Below are positions 12,211 to 22,835 of a stretch of 64,000 nt of DNA, one piece after another (the stretch's first letter is position 1; the number at the start of each line of letters is the position of its first letter). The stretch spans positions 62,001 to 126,000 of the forward strand of contig CAOLHI010001314.1 in assembly GCA_948474755.1 (NCBI GenBank), read 5' to 3'. Both the position numbers and the translations under genes were made by a program. Source of the stretch: Ctenosaura bakeri (taxonomy: Eukaryota > Chordata > Lepidosauria > Squamata > Iguanidae). The notes beneath the pieces are model-generated. The model was given only the letters and a program-made list of their open reading frames with translations, was not told where the DNA came from and did no database searches.

Positions 12211-12509
12211 GATTGCTGAGACTTGGCAAAAATGGAACTTAGATGAATGTTAGGGCTGTTTGCTCTTGAATGAACCTTTTAAGACTTCTAAGTTTTATAA
12301 AAGGTTTGCTCCTGTGAGATTAAAACTGGAACTGGTTTGTTGAAGGATCAACACTGGTACCTCAGTTTCCCCCCTCCTTGAGGAACACGGCTATTGGGAC
12401 TCTCACAGTGAGGAACTGTACTTCAAAATTTGCTACAACTCTGCTGCAAATGAAATGCATAATGAGAGCCAATGTGAGGTAGCGGTGTTAAGTGTTGGGC
12501 TGTGAGTCT

Positions 12510-13110
12510 GGCCCTTTTCGCACTGAGGCTTCTAGCGCAAGCAGGGGAGGCTGGCAAGCGCAAGAAGGCTCCTCCGGGAGGCTGCCGCTTCCCCCTCCTT
12601 CCTTCCGCAGGCGAAGGAACGAGCGGGGAAGCGGCACCGAAGGAGGCTTGCCGTGCAAGCCGCCCTCCCCCGTGCGAAGCGGGAGACCTCACGCCGGATT
12701 CCCCCGCACGCGCGAAGCGGGCGGCGTAGCGCCGGATTCCTCCCCCCGTGCACGCCGGATTCCCCCCCGCGCGCGTGAAGCGGGCGGCGTAGCGTCCCCC
12801 CGCGTGCGTGCGCGAAGCGTCCGTTGCGCTAGCTCCCCACCCCGCTCCTTCCTTCCGCAGGGGCGGAGGGAAGGAAGCGCGACCCGGCCGGCTCCCGCTC
12901 CGCACAAAAGGTAAGTGCGGGTGGGCGCCGGGAGCGTTGCGCGAGCGCGGGGTGATTTTCGCTTGGACGCGAAAATCAAAAAACCCGCGCTCGCACCGCT
13001 TCAGCCCCGTGAGCCGGGCGGAAGTGGGAGTGCGTCGTGCGGAGCGACGCTTCCACTCCCGCGAGGCTCACGGGGCTGTTGTGCGAGCAAAGGCCCGTGC
13101 GAAAAGGGCC
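12510..13110. mobile_element. CpG-rich MITE with GGCCCTTTTCGCAC ends, copy 1
   Basis: The element has perfect 14-bp inverted ends, GGCCCTTTTCGCAC at 12510-12523 and GTGCGAAAAGGGCC at 13097-13110, and is flanked by TCT on each side (12507-12509, 13111-13113). The 3-bp duplication suggests the PIF/Harbinger superfamily. The interior is extremely GC- and CpG-rich, with short tandem units containing GAAGCGGGCGGCGTAGCG around 12712-12800. A fold-back pair near 12955-12978 reads GATTTTCGC...GCGAAAATC. Open frames of up to 160 codons occur in several frames but are low-complexity and unlike any protein; I regard them as chance. Confidence 0.8.
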
Positions 13111-13116
13111 TCTGAA

Positions 13117-13199
13117 GTCCTAAACTGCAAACCCCAGGATTCCATAGGATGTTGAAAGTGGAATAATCGTGCTATAAGAGTGTAGTGCAGAAATGACCA
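13117..13199. mobile_element. Fold-back MITE, right half only
   Basis: This is the right arm of the palindromic MITE described at 57743: AAACTGCAAACCCCAGGATT, then GTTGAAAGTGGAATAATC, ending near GTGCAGAAATGACC. The left arm is missing. Confidence 0.75.
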
Positions 13200-13214
13200 T
13201 AGTCTTGCATGAAA

Positions 13215-13415
13215 AACGGTCCCCCTCTGGAGACCTGGTTTCAGATCTACACTTGGCACTGGGTGAACTTGGGCAAGACCCAGTCTCCTATCCTCAGGGG
13301 AAGGCAAAGCCAGACCCCCTCTGAACAAATCTTGCCAAGAAAATCCCACGATACGTTTGCCTTAGGGCTGCCATACATCAGAAATAAATTGAAGGCGCAC
13401 AACAATAACAAATAA
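13215..13415 (+). repeat. tRNA-derived SINE, 5'-truncated
   Basis: It carries the ACTGGGTGAACTTGGGCAAG block, then AACAAATCTTGCCAAGAAAA, then the AATTGAAGGCGCACAACAAT tail. This is the same family as 28680-28875 (+), 38707-38862 (-) and 40310-40510 (-). Confidence 0.7.
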
Positions 13416-16085
13416 ATGAAGTTTTGTTTTTGTTTTTTACTGTGGGGAAAGCTCTCCCAGTTTATCAAAGATTCTGTGATAAAACAACTTGGGGGTTTTA
13501 ACCATCTGTGAGTGAGTGTGAAATGAGCCATAATTACACCTGGCACAGATAGTTCTTTAAAGAGTAAACCCTACCTACCAAGAATAGTGTCCAAAAATAT
13601 CTTCCTCGTGTGTAGGGCTAGATGCTGCTTTTTATTCCTTCATGCTTAAGAGACCCTCCAGTTTCTGACTGTCTCCACTCTGGCCACAGAGGGAGCTTAT
13701 TGGTGTGGACTGGTCTAAATTACCTTTGAAATGGGTTTTAGCTGGAAGAAATGAAGCCTGATACCATTTTAAAATGCCTTCTCTTTTACAGATGATTAAA
13801 CCTGAGAGAAGAGACTAGATAGCAAAAAGAAGCATCCTCTCCATAACGAGAAAAAACTTTGTCTTGTAGAAAGCTGAAGCCCACATTACAAAAGGGAGTA
13901 TGGTCTGTCTTTCAGGTGGATATAGAAGTCTACCCTTAACTGGATTAAGCCCTGTGAATGTGCTTTGCCAATATTTCAGGCTGTATCTAATGCTGCTGAG
14001 ACAAATGATTTTTCACGCTTGATTTGGAAAGAATCCAATCCACGCCAGTGATTATTTAGCTCTTCAGCCTCAAGCAAAATCCACAGCTTAACAGAACTAA
14101 AGGAAGCATGACTATTTTTATATCAGCAAAGACAAATTGTGGTTTACGGTAACAAATTAAAAACAACAAAAACCAACCAAATTGGATGTGATGTGGTTTG
14201 CAAAACAATAGAAGTCCTGGCTGCATGTCACAGAAAATAATCCTGCTACAATTTTAGAAACTGCTTCCTGAAATTCTAAAACTGCAACAGCATTTAATTT
14301 GCCTTCAACATATTCCTTGCTGGGATTGGCATGCTCTACCAATGAACTCTATTATAGTTTATAAACATAGTTCTGCTACTGTTAACCAAAGTCTGCCTTC
14401 TCTGTTGTTTTTGGACCTACCTCTCTATTTCCTTTCATATTCTATCAATAACAAGAAGAGAACACTCTTGAACTGTTTGGGACTTTCTGTGAGCTTATCA
14501 TAGGTGAGTTTAGACCAGCCAGGAAATATTGCTGGATGTTAATAAGTGACCCTGATAAATGACAAGAGAAGGATTTTTACTTGTCTTGGCAGGAAATGGA
14601 ACTGGCAACCATTTGCGAACCCAGAGGCATTTAGAGATCAAGTTTAAAATAAAAGTAGCAAAGGTAAGATCAAGGAAACAGGTAACTCAGTTGCCACAAA
14701 TACTCCCGAGTATTTAATGTACTTAAGGCATTGCCAAGGATAATTTCTGACAATGGACAGTCTCTTGGAAGTGTTCCTGGAAGTATACTCAATGTTTTAA
14801 AATAGTTCCAAAGGCATTATGTTGTGAAACTTGCACTCAATATTTCGAAAAAAGATTCTTCACACCAGCTGTGATAGACTGTTATTGCATTATATTAATC
14901 AAGCCTATATCTAGGTAAGTATGCTAAATAGTAAATTATTGGTTTATGATCAGGTTTTGTGTGGATGAGTGGATGATCATGGGCGCTTGTTATCTTCTGA
15001 AATGCATAAAAACAAAGCATTACAGAGGCTTTGGTCTGTAATTTTTTTTTAGAAACTGCCAGAGCTGAGCATTCCACCAATGTAGTTATGCTGAAATCCA
15101 GATGCTAGTCCACTGAGGAGGTATGGTGCAAGTAGGCAGACAGAAGGAGAAAGTCAGAACTGCATCCAGATACCGTTGAGCAGCAATTGCATAGTGCTGG
15201 AAAGAAAAATATATGCAGGTAGCACCATATACAGTATCAGAAGAAGTTAGGTACATTGCCATAACTCGTGAAGAAGATCCTGTTATTTGCAAATTTTCAT
15301 AATCCTTATGCAGCTCCTAAGTTGCATGTCTGCTGCCCACTGGGAATTTTTGTGAGCCCCTAGTCCATCCTGAGCCTCCTGCCCTTTGCTTTATGGCTCC
15401 TCTTGGAAGCCTGCTGGAGAAGCAATTCCCTTCTATAGTAAGTCTGCTCTCCCATAACTTGTCCCAGCAGAATATTTCTGGGTTTTGTGTGTATGGACAC
15501 TAGAATTTTCTGCTGGATTCTGCCTTCCCCAGACTGGAAGTATTAAACTAGTAAGGCTGGTGGGGAGAGCTATTAAAAATGGTCTGCCATCCGAGGCTGC
15601 TGGATACAAAGCATTTTCAGCTTGCAAATGCAATAATGGAAAAGAGTGAAAAACATGTTTAAAATCACTTTGAGACTAATATGCTGTGGGACTGTTGATA
15701 GCAAATTAACATGGGTGTTAGAATGCAATCTGAAATATTCCAGACAGTGGCGCTAAAGTTTGTGTTTAAAATTGAAATGTATGTCAAGAGTGAAGAATTT
15801 CCCCTCCAGGAATAGATTTTAGTTAACTTTTAAATTAACCACTGCTGCTGGTGGTACTGGGCTAAATGGCTGACTCGATGTAAGATGGTTTCCTTAACAT
15901 GGAAAACTGCTCTGCCAGTGAGATAGGAAATAGCCTATCTTTTCACCCTGATGTGCTAGTTTTCTACTGGTGTGTACATGCACACAGTAAGTGTGTGTTC
16001 TAGACAGATTTTTTTCATGTATGGAATTGTGCATGGAGAAATAACTCATCAACCTCAAGGAGCTTTAGACCAGGGCTGAGAATCC
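13416..16085. other. Unassigned intergenic stretch
   Basis: AT-rich sequence with no convincing exon, RNA gene or repeat that I can name. Confidence 0.4.
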
Positions 16086-16430
16086 TGCACCTCCCTTGGG
16101 TCCCTTCACACTAGATGATTACAACACTATCATCCCACTCGGTCAGACATGGTTCCTACAGAATCCTGGGATTTGTAGTTTGGTGAGGCACTAGAGGAAC
16201 TTCTCTGGCTGAGAGTTCTAAATGCCTCTCCCTGCTCTGCCAGTCCCAGGATTCCGTAGGATGAAATTGCGGCAGTTAAAGCGGAATCAAACTGCTATAA
16301 CGGTCCCTAGATGGTGCTGGACTGCCACTCCCGGTACTCCATATAATTGGCTATTCTGACTAGGGATGATGAGGCTTGTAGTTCAACAATATTGCAGGGT
16401 GGAGGGGATGGGTTTCCAACCCTGCTCTTG
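16086..16430. repeat. Degenerate relatives of fold-back and hAT-type MITEs
   Basis: Sequence at 16098-16320 has an arm pair resembling the fold-back MITE (CACACTAGATGATTACAACA ... GCTATAACGGTCCCTAG, with AGGATTCCGTAGGATG inside) but is much diverged. At 16312-16430 the motifs GGCTATTCTGACTAGGGATG and AGTTCAACAATATTGCAGGG belong to a second old repeat also seen near 46430-46525. Confidence 0.4.
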
Positions 16431-16472
16431 ACTATGCATGAATCCCACTATTTCTTAGAGCACTCGTGCTTG

Positions 16473-16488
16473 GGAAATGGTTGGTCAT
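16473..16488 (+). repeat. L1 target-site duplication, left
   Basis: GGAAATGGTTGGTCAT here is repeated exactly at 23827-23842, immediately after the L1 poly(A). The pair brackets the L1 with the DIRS element nested inside. Confidence 0.9.
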
Positions 16489-16781
16489 TTAAAGAACATA
16501 CTAAATTTGAACAAATTATTATTCAAAGAGAAAATATGCAAGAAAATGAAATACTAAAAGGTACAACAAGTGAAATATATAAAATATTAGCAAAAGAACA
16601 AGAAGAGGATTATCTTCGAAAAATCTGGGAGGAAGAGACAGCACAAAATATAGATATACAAGAATGGAGAAAAATCTGGAAACAACGTCATTTAAAAAAA
16701 TTATCAATAAGAATAAAAGAGAATTATTATAAAATAGTTTGGAAATGGTATTTGACTCCAGTGAAATTAAATCAAATAGAT
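16489..16781 (+). mobile_element. 5'-truncated L1, left part (ORF2 C-terminal coding)
   Basis: The frame is open from the truncation point and encodes an L1 ORF2 C-terminal segment including KIVWKWYLTPVKLNQID. The WYLTP motif precedes the cysteine-rich end of L1 ORF2p. The element is cut here by DIRS copy 1 and continues at 22836. The whole L1 remnant is about 1.28 kb. Confidence 0.85.
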
Positions 16782-16980
16782 GAACAGGTTGCTTACCTGT
16801 AATTGTGGTTCTTCGAGTGGTCATCTGTGCCATCATACACTAGGAGCTTTAGCGCCTGCGCGGTAGCGTTCGGAAACTTCTAGAGCTTGTTCGCTTGGCG
16901 GGAACCCCTCCCCCACGCCGGTACTGCGCATGCTCCTCCCGCCGAGCAACGGTCTCTCCTCAGTTCTGTCGTCCGCCGTA
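16782..16980. repeat. DIRS copy 1 inverted terminal repeat, left
   Basis: From about 16836 this matches the reverse complement of 22662-22810 almost exactly. The outer 45-50 bases differ between the two ends: GAGTGGTCATCTGTGCCATC here versus CGTGGTCTCTGTGCCTTC at the other end. It contains TGCGCATGC, an NRF1-like site, at about 16925-16933. Split, partly unlike ends are normal for DIRS elements. Confidence 0.88.
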
Positions 16981-17021
16981 GAACCTACAGGGACCTGAGA
17001 AAGAGGGGAGGAAGGGCGGGT

Positions 17022-17117
17022 GTGTATGATGGCACAGATGACCACTCGAAGAACCACAGTTACAGGTAAGCAACCTGTTCTTCTTCTCGTGGTCTCTGTG
17101 CCTTCATACACTAGGAG
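17022..17117. other. DIRS copy 1 internal complementary region
   Basis: The first part (17022-17081) is the reverse complement of the outermost left terminus. It is joined directly to the reverse complement of the outermost right terminus (to 17117). Together they are complementary to the circle junction. In the DIRS replication model this region templates completion of both ends of the cDNA. Copy 1 lacks one T relative to copy 2 in the TTC run at the junction (about 17081-17093). Confidence 0.88.
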
Positions 17118-17153
17118 ACTGTGTAGCTTACCGGTCGGACGGCGGGTCAGGTC

Positions 17154-18179
17154 CTACAGCACGGAAGCCAACACCTCACGTCCAAACCGGGCATCTCTGC
17201 GCGACCGGCAGTCGAGCCTGTAGTGGCGCACGAAGGTCGACGGTTGGGACCAGGTCGCCACACGGCAGAGTTCATGCAGGTCAACTCCTCGCAGGAGGGC
17301 CGCAGAAGTAGCCACAGCTCTGGTGGAGTGGGCTCGAAGCAGGACTGGCGGAGGCTTCCTCGCGAGCTCATACGCCAGTTCAATAGTCCTTACCACCCAC
17401 TTGGAGAAGCGCTGGGTGGACACTTTTAGGCCCCTCCGACGTCGCCCATAGCAAACAAAGAGATGCGGCGTCTGTCGGAAGGAAGCAGTCCTGTCCTTGT
17501 AGAAAGCCAATGCCCGACGCACGTCCAGGGAGTGGAGGGACCGCTCCAACGGTGTCGTCGGGTTCGGGAAGAAGGCAGGCAGGATGATGTCCTGGTTGAG
17601 ATGGAAACTGGACACCACCTTTGGCAGGAACGAGATGTCAGGTCTCAGGACCACCTTGTCCCTGTGGAAGACCATGAAGGGCTCATCGGAACGAAGAGCT
17701 GTGATCTCACCCGCTCGCCTCGCTGAGGTCACCGCTACCAGGAAGGCGGTTTTCATTGTCAGGAGCCTGTCATCCGAGGTCGCCATCGGCTCGAAGGGCG
17801 GCTTCGTCAACTGCGAGAGCACCAGCGAGAGGGACCACGGCGGTAGCGGCGGCGATACCGGCGGGTAGAGATGGTGAAGTCCCTTCAGGAACCGCTTAAC
17901 GGTATCGTTCCTGAAGAAGGCCGAGGCAGCAGATCGTGGCGGTTGGTATGCCACGATCGCGGAGAGATACACCTTCAGGGATGGAAACGCCAGGCCCTGT
18001 TGCCGGAGGTGCAGGAGGAAGTGCAAGACGGTCGAGAGCCCCGCGGGCGATACCGGCTCACTCCTCTCGTTAGCGAAGGTCAGGAAGCGTCGCCACTTGT
18101 ATTGATAGTTGCGACGGGTGGATTCCTTCCTGGCCGCGACGAGGACGGTACCGAGCACGGGATCGTCTAGTGCGATATC
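17154..18179 (-). CDS. DIRS tyrosine recombinase (integrase), copy 1
   Basis: The enzyme integrates the circular double-stranded cDNA by strand exchange through a 3'-phosphotyrosyl link. The domain is about 341 residues, from DIALDDPVLG to the C-terminal ASVL. The five-residue catalytic set is visible: Arg in TSARRAGEI (about 155), H-x-x-R in RAHSTRA (284 and 287), Trp in VATWSQ (310) and the Tyr nucleophile in FVRHYRLD (320). The N-terminal part contains the core-binding fold (RKESTRRNYQYKWRRFLTF). The frame remains open upstream to 19985, overlapping the RT ORF in another frame, and there is no ATG near the domain start, so the start is not assigned. No break is seen in this domain. Confidence 0.88.
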   Translation of the reverse strand, partial: DIALDDPVLGTVLVAARKESTRRNYQYKWRRFLTFANERSEPVSPAGLSTVLHFLLHLRQQGLAFPSLKVYLSAIVAYQPPRSAASAFFRNDTVKRFLKGLHHLYPPVSPPLPPWSLSLVLSQLTKPPFEPMATSDDRLLTMKTAFLVAVTSARRAGEITALRSDEPFMVFHRDKVVLRPDISFLPKVVSSFHLNQDIILPAFFPNPTTPLERSLHSLDVRRALAFYKDRTASFRQTPHLFVCYGRRRRGLKVSTQRFSKWVVRTIELAYELARKPPPVLLRAHSTRAVATSAALLRGVDLHELCRVATWSQPSTFVRHYRLDCRSRRDARFGREVLASVL

Positions 18180-20280
18180 CTCCAGGCATGGAGGGCCAGG
18201 CGTGGCAGGTCCAGATGGAGGACTCGGCCGCCGGAGTGGGAGAGCAGGTCCGGTGTCGGTGGCAACCGGAGCAGGTCGTCTCGCGCGGCTTGTAGCAGGG
18301 GTGCGAACCAATGTTGCCTCGGCCAGTACGGGGCTACCAGGATCGCGTCGGCTCGGTCGGCGAGGATCTTCGATATCGTCCGGCCGAGCAGCGGGAACGG
18401 CGGGAACGCGTAGAGGAGTTCCCCGGTCCACGGAAACTGGAAAGCGTCCCCGATGGAGGCACGATCGTGGCCCGCTCTGGAACAGAATCGGCGACACTTC
18501 GCGTTTTCCCTGGTCGCGAAGAGGTCGATCGATGGTTCGCCCCAGCGGTCCCGAATCAGTCTGAACGCCTCTCCGGAGAGAGACCATTCGTGATGGGATG
18601 AGGTGTCTCTGCTGAGGGCATCTGCCGTGGTGTTCTCCTGCCCGGCCAGGTGAACCGCCACGGGATGCATGTGCAGGCGAATGCACCATTCCCACAGGCC
18701 GAGCGCGATGTCGAGCAGGGTCGTGGAATGAGTCCCACCTTGTCTGTTGATGTAGCAGACGGCGGTGGTGTTGTCCGTCAGAATCAGGACCGTGCGCCCC
18801 GCCACGGCATGGCGGAACGCCCGTAGGGCTTTCCAGACAGCGAGCAGCTCCAGCGCGTTGATATGGAGAGCGGTCTCGTCGTCGGTCCATCTGTCGCGGA
18901 CTCTGAGATCGCCGCAGTGGGCACCCCATCCATACAGGGAGGCGTCGGTCGTTACCGTCACCTTCGGTGTCGGCTGTTGGAAAGGCATCCCTGACATGAG
19001 ATTGCGTCGCGACTGCCACCATCGGAGGGATGAGCGGACGTCTCCCGGCAGCTGCAGTCGGAGTGTCTGTTCGTCTCGCAGGGGGTCGAATATGCGGACG
19101 AACCAGTGTTGAAGAGGTCTTGCTCTCAGCCTGGCGAGATATGTCACAGCGGTCGTCGCAGCCATGTAGCCCAAGAGCTGCTGGACGCTTCTCGCAGATA
19201 ACGTCGGGGCCGTACGAGCGTGAGCGGCGGCCCGGATCAAGGTTTGTGCTCGAGACTCTGGTAGGTACGCCCTGGCGGAGGTCGAGTCGAGCGTCGCCCC
19301 GATGAAGTCCAAGACCCTCGCCGGCTCGAGGTGGGACTTCTTCGGATTCACTCGTAGACCAAGGCGGGTCAGGAGTGACAACGTCACGTGGACGTCGTGG
19401 TAAAGTCTCTGTTTGCAGGACGCCACCAACAGCCAATCGTCGAGGTAGGGGAAGACGGAAGCGCCCTTCGTCCGCAGGTAGGATACCACCGGGGCCATGC
19501 ACTTGGTGAAGACCCTTGGGGCAGTCGAGAGTCCGAACGGCAGCACCTTGTACTGGTAACAGGTGTCGTCGACTGCGAAGCGGAGGTACCGTCTGTGCTG
19601 CGGGCGAATGGCGATATGGAAGTATGCGTCTCGGAGATCGATGGAGGCGAACCAGTCCCCTCGATGTAGGAAGGGTAGGATCGACGGTATCGTGACCATC
19701 TTGAACCTCTTGGGGCGGATGTAGTAGTTCACCCCTCTGAGGTCTAGGATCGGCCGGAGGGTACCGTCGGCTTTCGGTACCGTGAAGTACCTGGAGAAGA
19801 AGCCGGTGGTCTTGGCCTCTTGCGGGAGCCGCTCGATCGCCCCTTTCTGGAGGAGGGATTGTATCTCTTCCAGGAGGGCCGGACTCGACGGCGTGGAGTA
19901 ATAAACGCCGCGAGGAGGAATTCGAGAAACTCGATGGCGTAGCCAAGACGGACGATTGAAAGTACCCAAGAGTCCGTAGTGACATACTGCCACTCCGCTA
20001 GGTGTCGAGCGAGAGTCGGTCGGTCTCCGAGCGCTGATGGTAGGCTGAAGAGTGGGTATTGGTGGGTCCTGCCAGACACGTCAAAACCGAGACTTTGTCT
20101 CGGAGGAGGACTTCTTCGACGAAGGCGGGCGCCGCCTAATCGTGCGTCTGGCCGATGAGCCGGAGGACGGTCTCGACTGTCCAGACTGGGCCGAACGCTG
20201 GAACGACGAGGTGGAAGATCGTCGCCAGGATGGTCGGAAGGTGGAGGCCCTGCGGGTCTGCGTGGCCGGCTGCAGCCCAA
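18167..20280 (-). pseudogene. DIRS RT/RNase H/MT-like ORF, copy 1, frameshifted
   Basis: The ORF is the same as the intact one in copy 2 (48353-50467). It begins MGCSRPRRPAG at 20280 and reads to about 19920, where one base is missing (GGAATTCGAG versus GGAATATCGAG in copy 2). The remainder, with the RT motif YLDD and RNase H, continues open in the shifted frame to 18167. Translation from the normal start would miss RT. A fortuitous ATG at 19993 would give a 608-residue protein that still contains the whole RT/RNase H region, so loss of function is likely but not certain. Confidence 0.85.
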
Positions 20281-22533
20281 TCTTTTTTGCGGTCAGTCTC
20301 GCCTTGACGAGATTGTCCAAAGCTTCGTCTGTGGACGAATTGAATAGGCCTTCACCGTCGAAGGGGAGATCTTCAATCCTCCTTCTGGTGTCCTCCTGGA
20401 TGTCGGCCGGTCGAAGCCAAGCATGGCGGCGGAGGCCGACGGATCCCGCCATGACCCGGGAGGCGATCTCCACTGCGTGCCGGGAGGAGGCCATCTGGTG
20501 CCGAGCGATGGAGATAGCCTCATTGAAGATCACGGAGGAGGCTTGGCGGATGTCCTCCGGTACCGCTTCCATCGCTGGTTGCAGGCGATCGAGCACCTTC
20601 TTCAGGTATGCCGCGAGGCAAGCCTGAGTGTTGGACAGCCTGATCTGCAAGGAGGCAGCCGAATAGAACCTCCTTGCGTAGGCGTCCAGCTTCCTGCCCT
20701 CCTTGTCCGGCGGGGTGGTGTGTTGCCTGCCGGAGCCTTTCGTCTGCGCGGACTCGACGACCACAGAGTTCGGTGCAGGGTGATTAAATAGATAACCGGC
20801 GTTATCCTTCTGCACCCTGTAGAGGTGTTCTAACCGCTGCGGTATCGGCTGAGCCGAGGCCGGTCTATCCCAGGCGGCCTTCACCAGTCTGGATACCCGG
20901 GGCAGGAGAGGCAGCGGGGCCGTGGAAGGTCGCTTCTCCTCGAAAACGGAGAAGGCTGGATCGTCATCCTCCGGCTCCGCATCGGCGATCTTAAGGCCGA
21001 GGGTAGTGGCCATGCGGAGCAGCATCGCAGAGAACTGGTGGACGTCCTCTGGAGCAGAACTTGGGATCGGGTCCCCGAATCCCAACGGAGGAGACTCCTG
21101 AGAGGCCGCTTCAGACACCTCAGACTCCGCACTCGAGTCGTACGACTCCGAGCTCGGTGAGTCCTCTCGCCGCTCGCTCTCCGGCTCCTTCGTAGTCGCC
21201 GCAGGAGTTGCCTTCCTAGGCTTCTCCGCAGCCGGGGCGGTGGTAGCAGCAGCGTCCCGCTTGGGATGGCTGACCACGGACTTCACCCTCTTGGTGGTGA
21301 CCGGGGTAGTCTGGCAGGCTGACGTCGTCGTAGCCCGCTCAGTCACCACCGACTCCGTAGGGCGCGTCGCCGTTGCCGTGACCCTAGGAGGTGGCGATAT
21401 CGCCCGATACCGTGGTGAAGGCTCCCTCGCCCTATGATATCGAGGGGAGGGAGAGCGGCTGAAGGAGCGGCGGTCCGACGGAGATCGGCTTCGGCGTCGA
21501 CGGTACCGAGCCTCGTCCCCTCTAGGCGAGCGCGATTCGCGCTGTCGACGAGGTGACCGGGACCTCCGGAAGGTCTCCCAGCGACTCGGGCCACGATGGT
21601 ACCGATCCCGGTACGATGGCGAATGCGACCGATAGGAGGCCGGGTGCTCTCTCCACTCAGATTCCCTCGCGTACCTGGCCACGTAGGACGCCGAGGTGTA
21701 TCTGGAGGCAGACGAGCGAGGTTGTTCCTCTATTGTCTCCCTCGGAGGCGGCGAGGCCACCGGACGCTCGGAAGAGCGGGACCGGGACCTGAAGGAGGTC
21801 GAACGCCGCTCCGGAGAAGCAGAGGGCTCTCTCTGCTGCAGGTCGGCCGACCTGCGACGGCTAAGAGGGCGGTGGCGCTCCTCCACCAGGGTTGGAGGGT
21901 CTGCCACAGGCGAGTCCGGGCGCTGTTGGGGAACGTCCTCGATCTCATCCTCCGAGAGGTCGACGGACTCGCCTCGCCCTTTGGAAGGCTGCTGAGTAGG
22001 AGGAGGAGTAGGAGGTTGAGCGTCCCCAGCCGGGGAGCGCTTCTTTTCCTTCTTCTTCTTCTTCTTCTCCTTCTCCTTGCCCTTGCCTCCGTCCGGAGCA
22101 GGGCGCTTTTTTGCAGGCGTCTCCGTAAGGGGAGCCTCAGCCTTCCTCGCCGTCGAGGATCCTTTAGCTGACTTGGCAGCCGCCGACAGCTTCGGGATCC
22201 TCGGTAACGCCGAGATCGGCGTTTCGCCGGTACCGAGCCCGATACCGACGAGGTGGACGGAACGGCAGCCGCCGATACCGTCGATGGCGTGGTCGTCTTC
22301 TTGTCGGCCATCTTGGAAGTGGAGGTCTCGTCTATCGCCCGCAGAGACTGCTCCCAACAAAAAGACTTGAGTCTCGCGGAGCGGTTGCGAAGAGTTTGGG
22401 GAGTGAAATCCCTACAAATTTGGCAAGTCCGGATATTGTGGGACTCGCCCAAACAGAAGAGACACTCCTTATGGCCGTCGTTGAGGGCAACCTTGCGGCC
22501 GCAGGACACGCACTTCTTAAAGAGCGCGGACAT
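20081..22533 (-). pseudogene. DIRS Gag-like ORF1, copy 1, frameshifted
   Basis: The N-terminus (from MSALFKK at 22533) has a cysteine/histidine cluster C-x2-C-x9-H-x2-C-x2-C-x4-H-x4-C-x2-C, likely a zinc-binding nucleic-acid domain. A K/E-rich stretch, an RS/SP-rich middle (about 21385-21810) and a conserved C-terminal part follow, containing LDAYARRFYSAASLQIRLSN and IEDLPFDGEGLF. A T missing from a run of four at about 22222-22224 (compared with copy 2) moves the N-terminus out of frame with the rest, so no full Gag can be made by simple translation. Downstream the frame is open to the TAG/TGA region at 20081. Long-read homopolymer error is an alternative explanation. Confidence 0.82.
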
Positions 22534-22661
22534 AAGACGAAGAAACGCCAAACTCCGAAATCCAAAAAAGACGAAAGACAGTCCGAAAGTCCGTAAAACC
22601 GTGAAAAAACAGCAAGCCAAGCACGACGTGAGAGGAACAAACTAAAGAACCTTCCGTACGC

Positions 22662-22835
22662 GGCGGCGGACGAGAAAGAACTGAGGAGAGACCGTTGCTC
22701 GGCGGGAGGAGCATGCGCAGTACCGGCGTGGGGGAGGGGTTCCCGCCAAGCGAACAAGCTCTAGAAGTTTCCGAACGCTACCGCGCAGGCGCTAAAGCTC
22801 CTAGTGTATGAAGGCACAGAGACCACGAAGAAGAA
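22662..22835. repeat. DIRS copy 1 inverted terminal repeat, right (5' end of the transcript)
   Basis: This is the reverse complement of the left repeat, including the NRF1-like core GCATGCGCA near 22712. It ends in three GAA units (22827-22835) followed directly by L1 sequence. Transcription of the element is expected to start in or near this repeat. Confidence 0.88.

Larger units (their letters stand above)
16782..22835 (-). mobile_element. DIRS retrotransposon, copy 1 (6,054 bp)
   Basis: This is a complete DIRS-type tyrosine-recombinase retrotransposon. On the minus strand, in transcription order, it has a terminal repeat, Gag-like ORF, RT/RNase H ORF with a methyltransferase-like tail, tyrosine recombinase ORF, internal complementary region and the other terminal repeat. 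It lies inside an L1 ORF2 and has no long target duplication, as expected for recombinase-mediated entry of a circular DNA. It is far more GC- and CpG-rich than its surroundings. It is nearly identical to copy 2 (46967-53053), but has a 1-bp loss in RT near 19920, a 1-bp loss in Gag near 22224, a 31-bp loss near 22577 and a 1-bp loss in the internal complementary region. Confidence 0.93.

Noticed and set aside
12423..12979. Open frames of up to 160 codons in the CpG-rich MITE
   Set aside because: Arg/Pro/Ala-rich, present on both strands, inside an element with perfect inverted ends; not a gene.
16347..16802. 151-codon open frame on the + strand
   Set aside because: It is a chance fusion of old repeat sequence, the L1 ORF2 fragment and the first bases of the DIRS terminal repeat.
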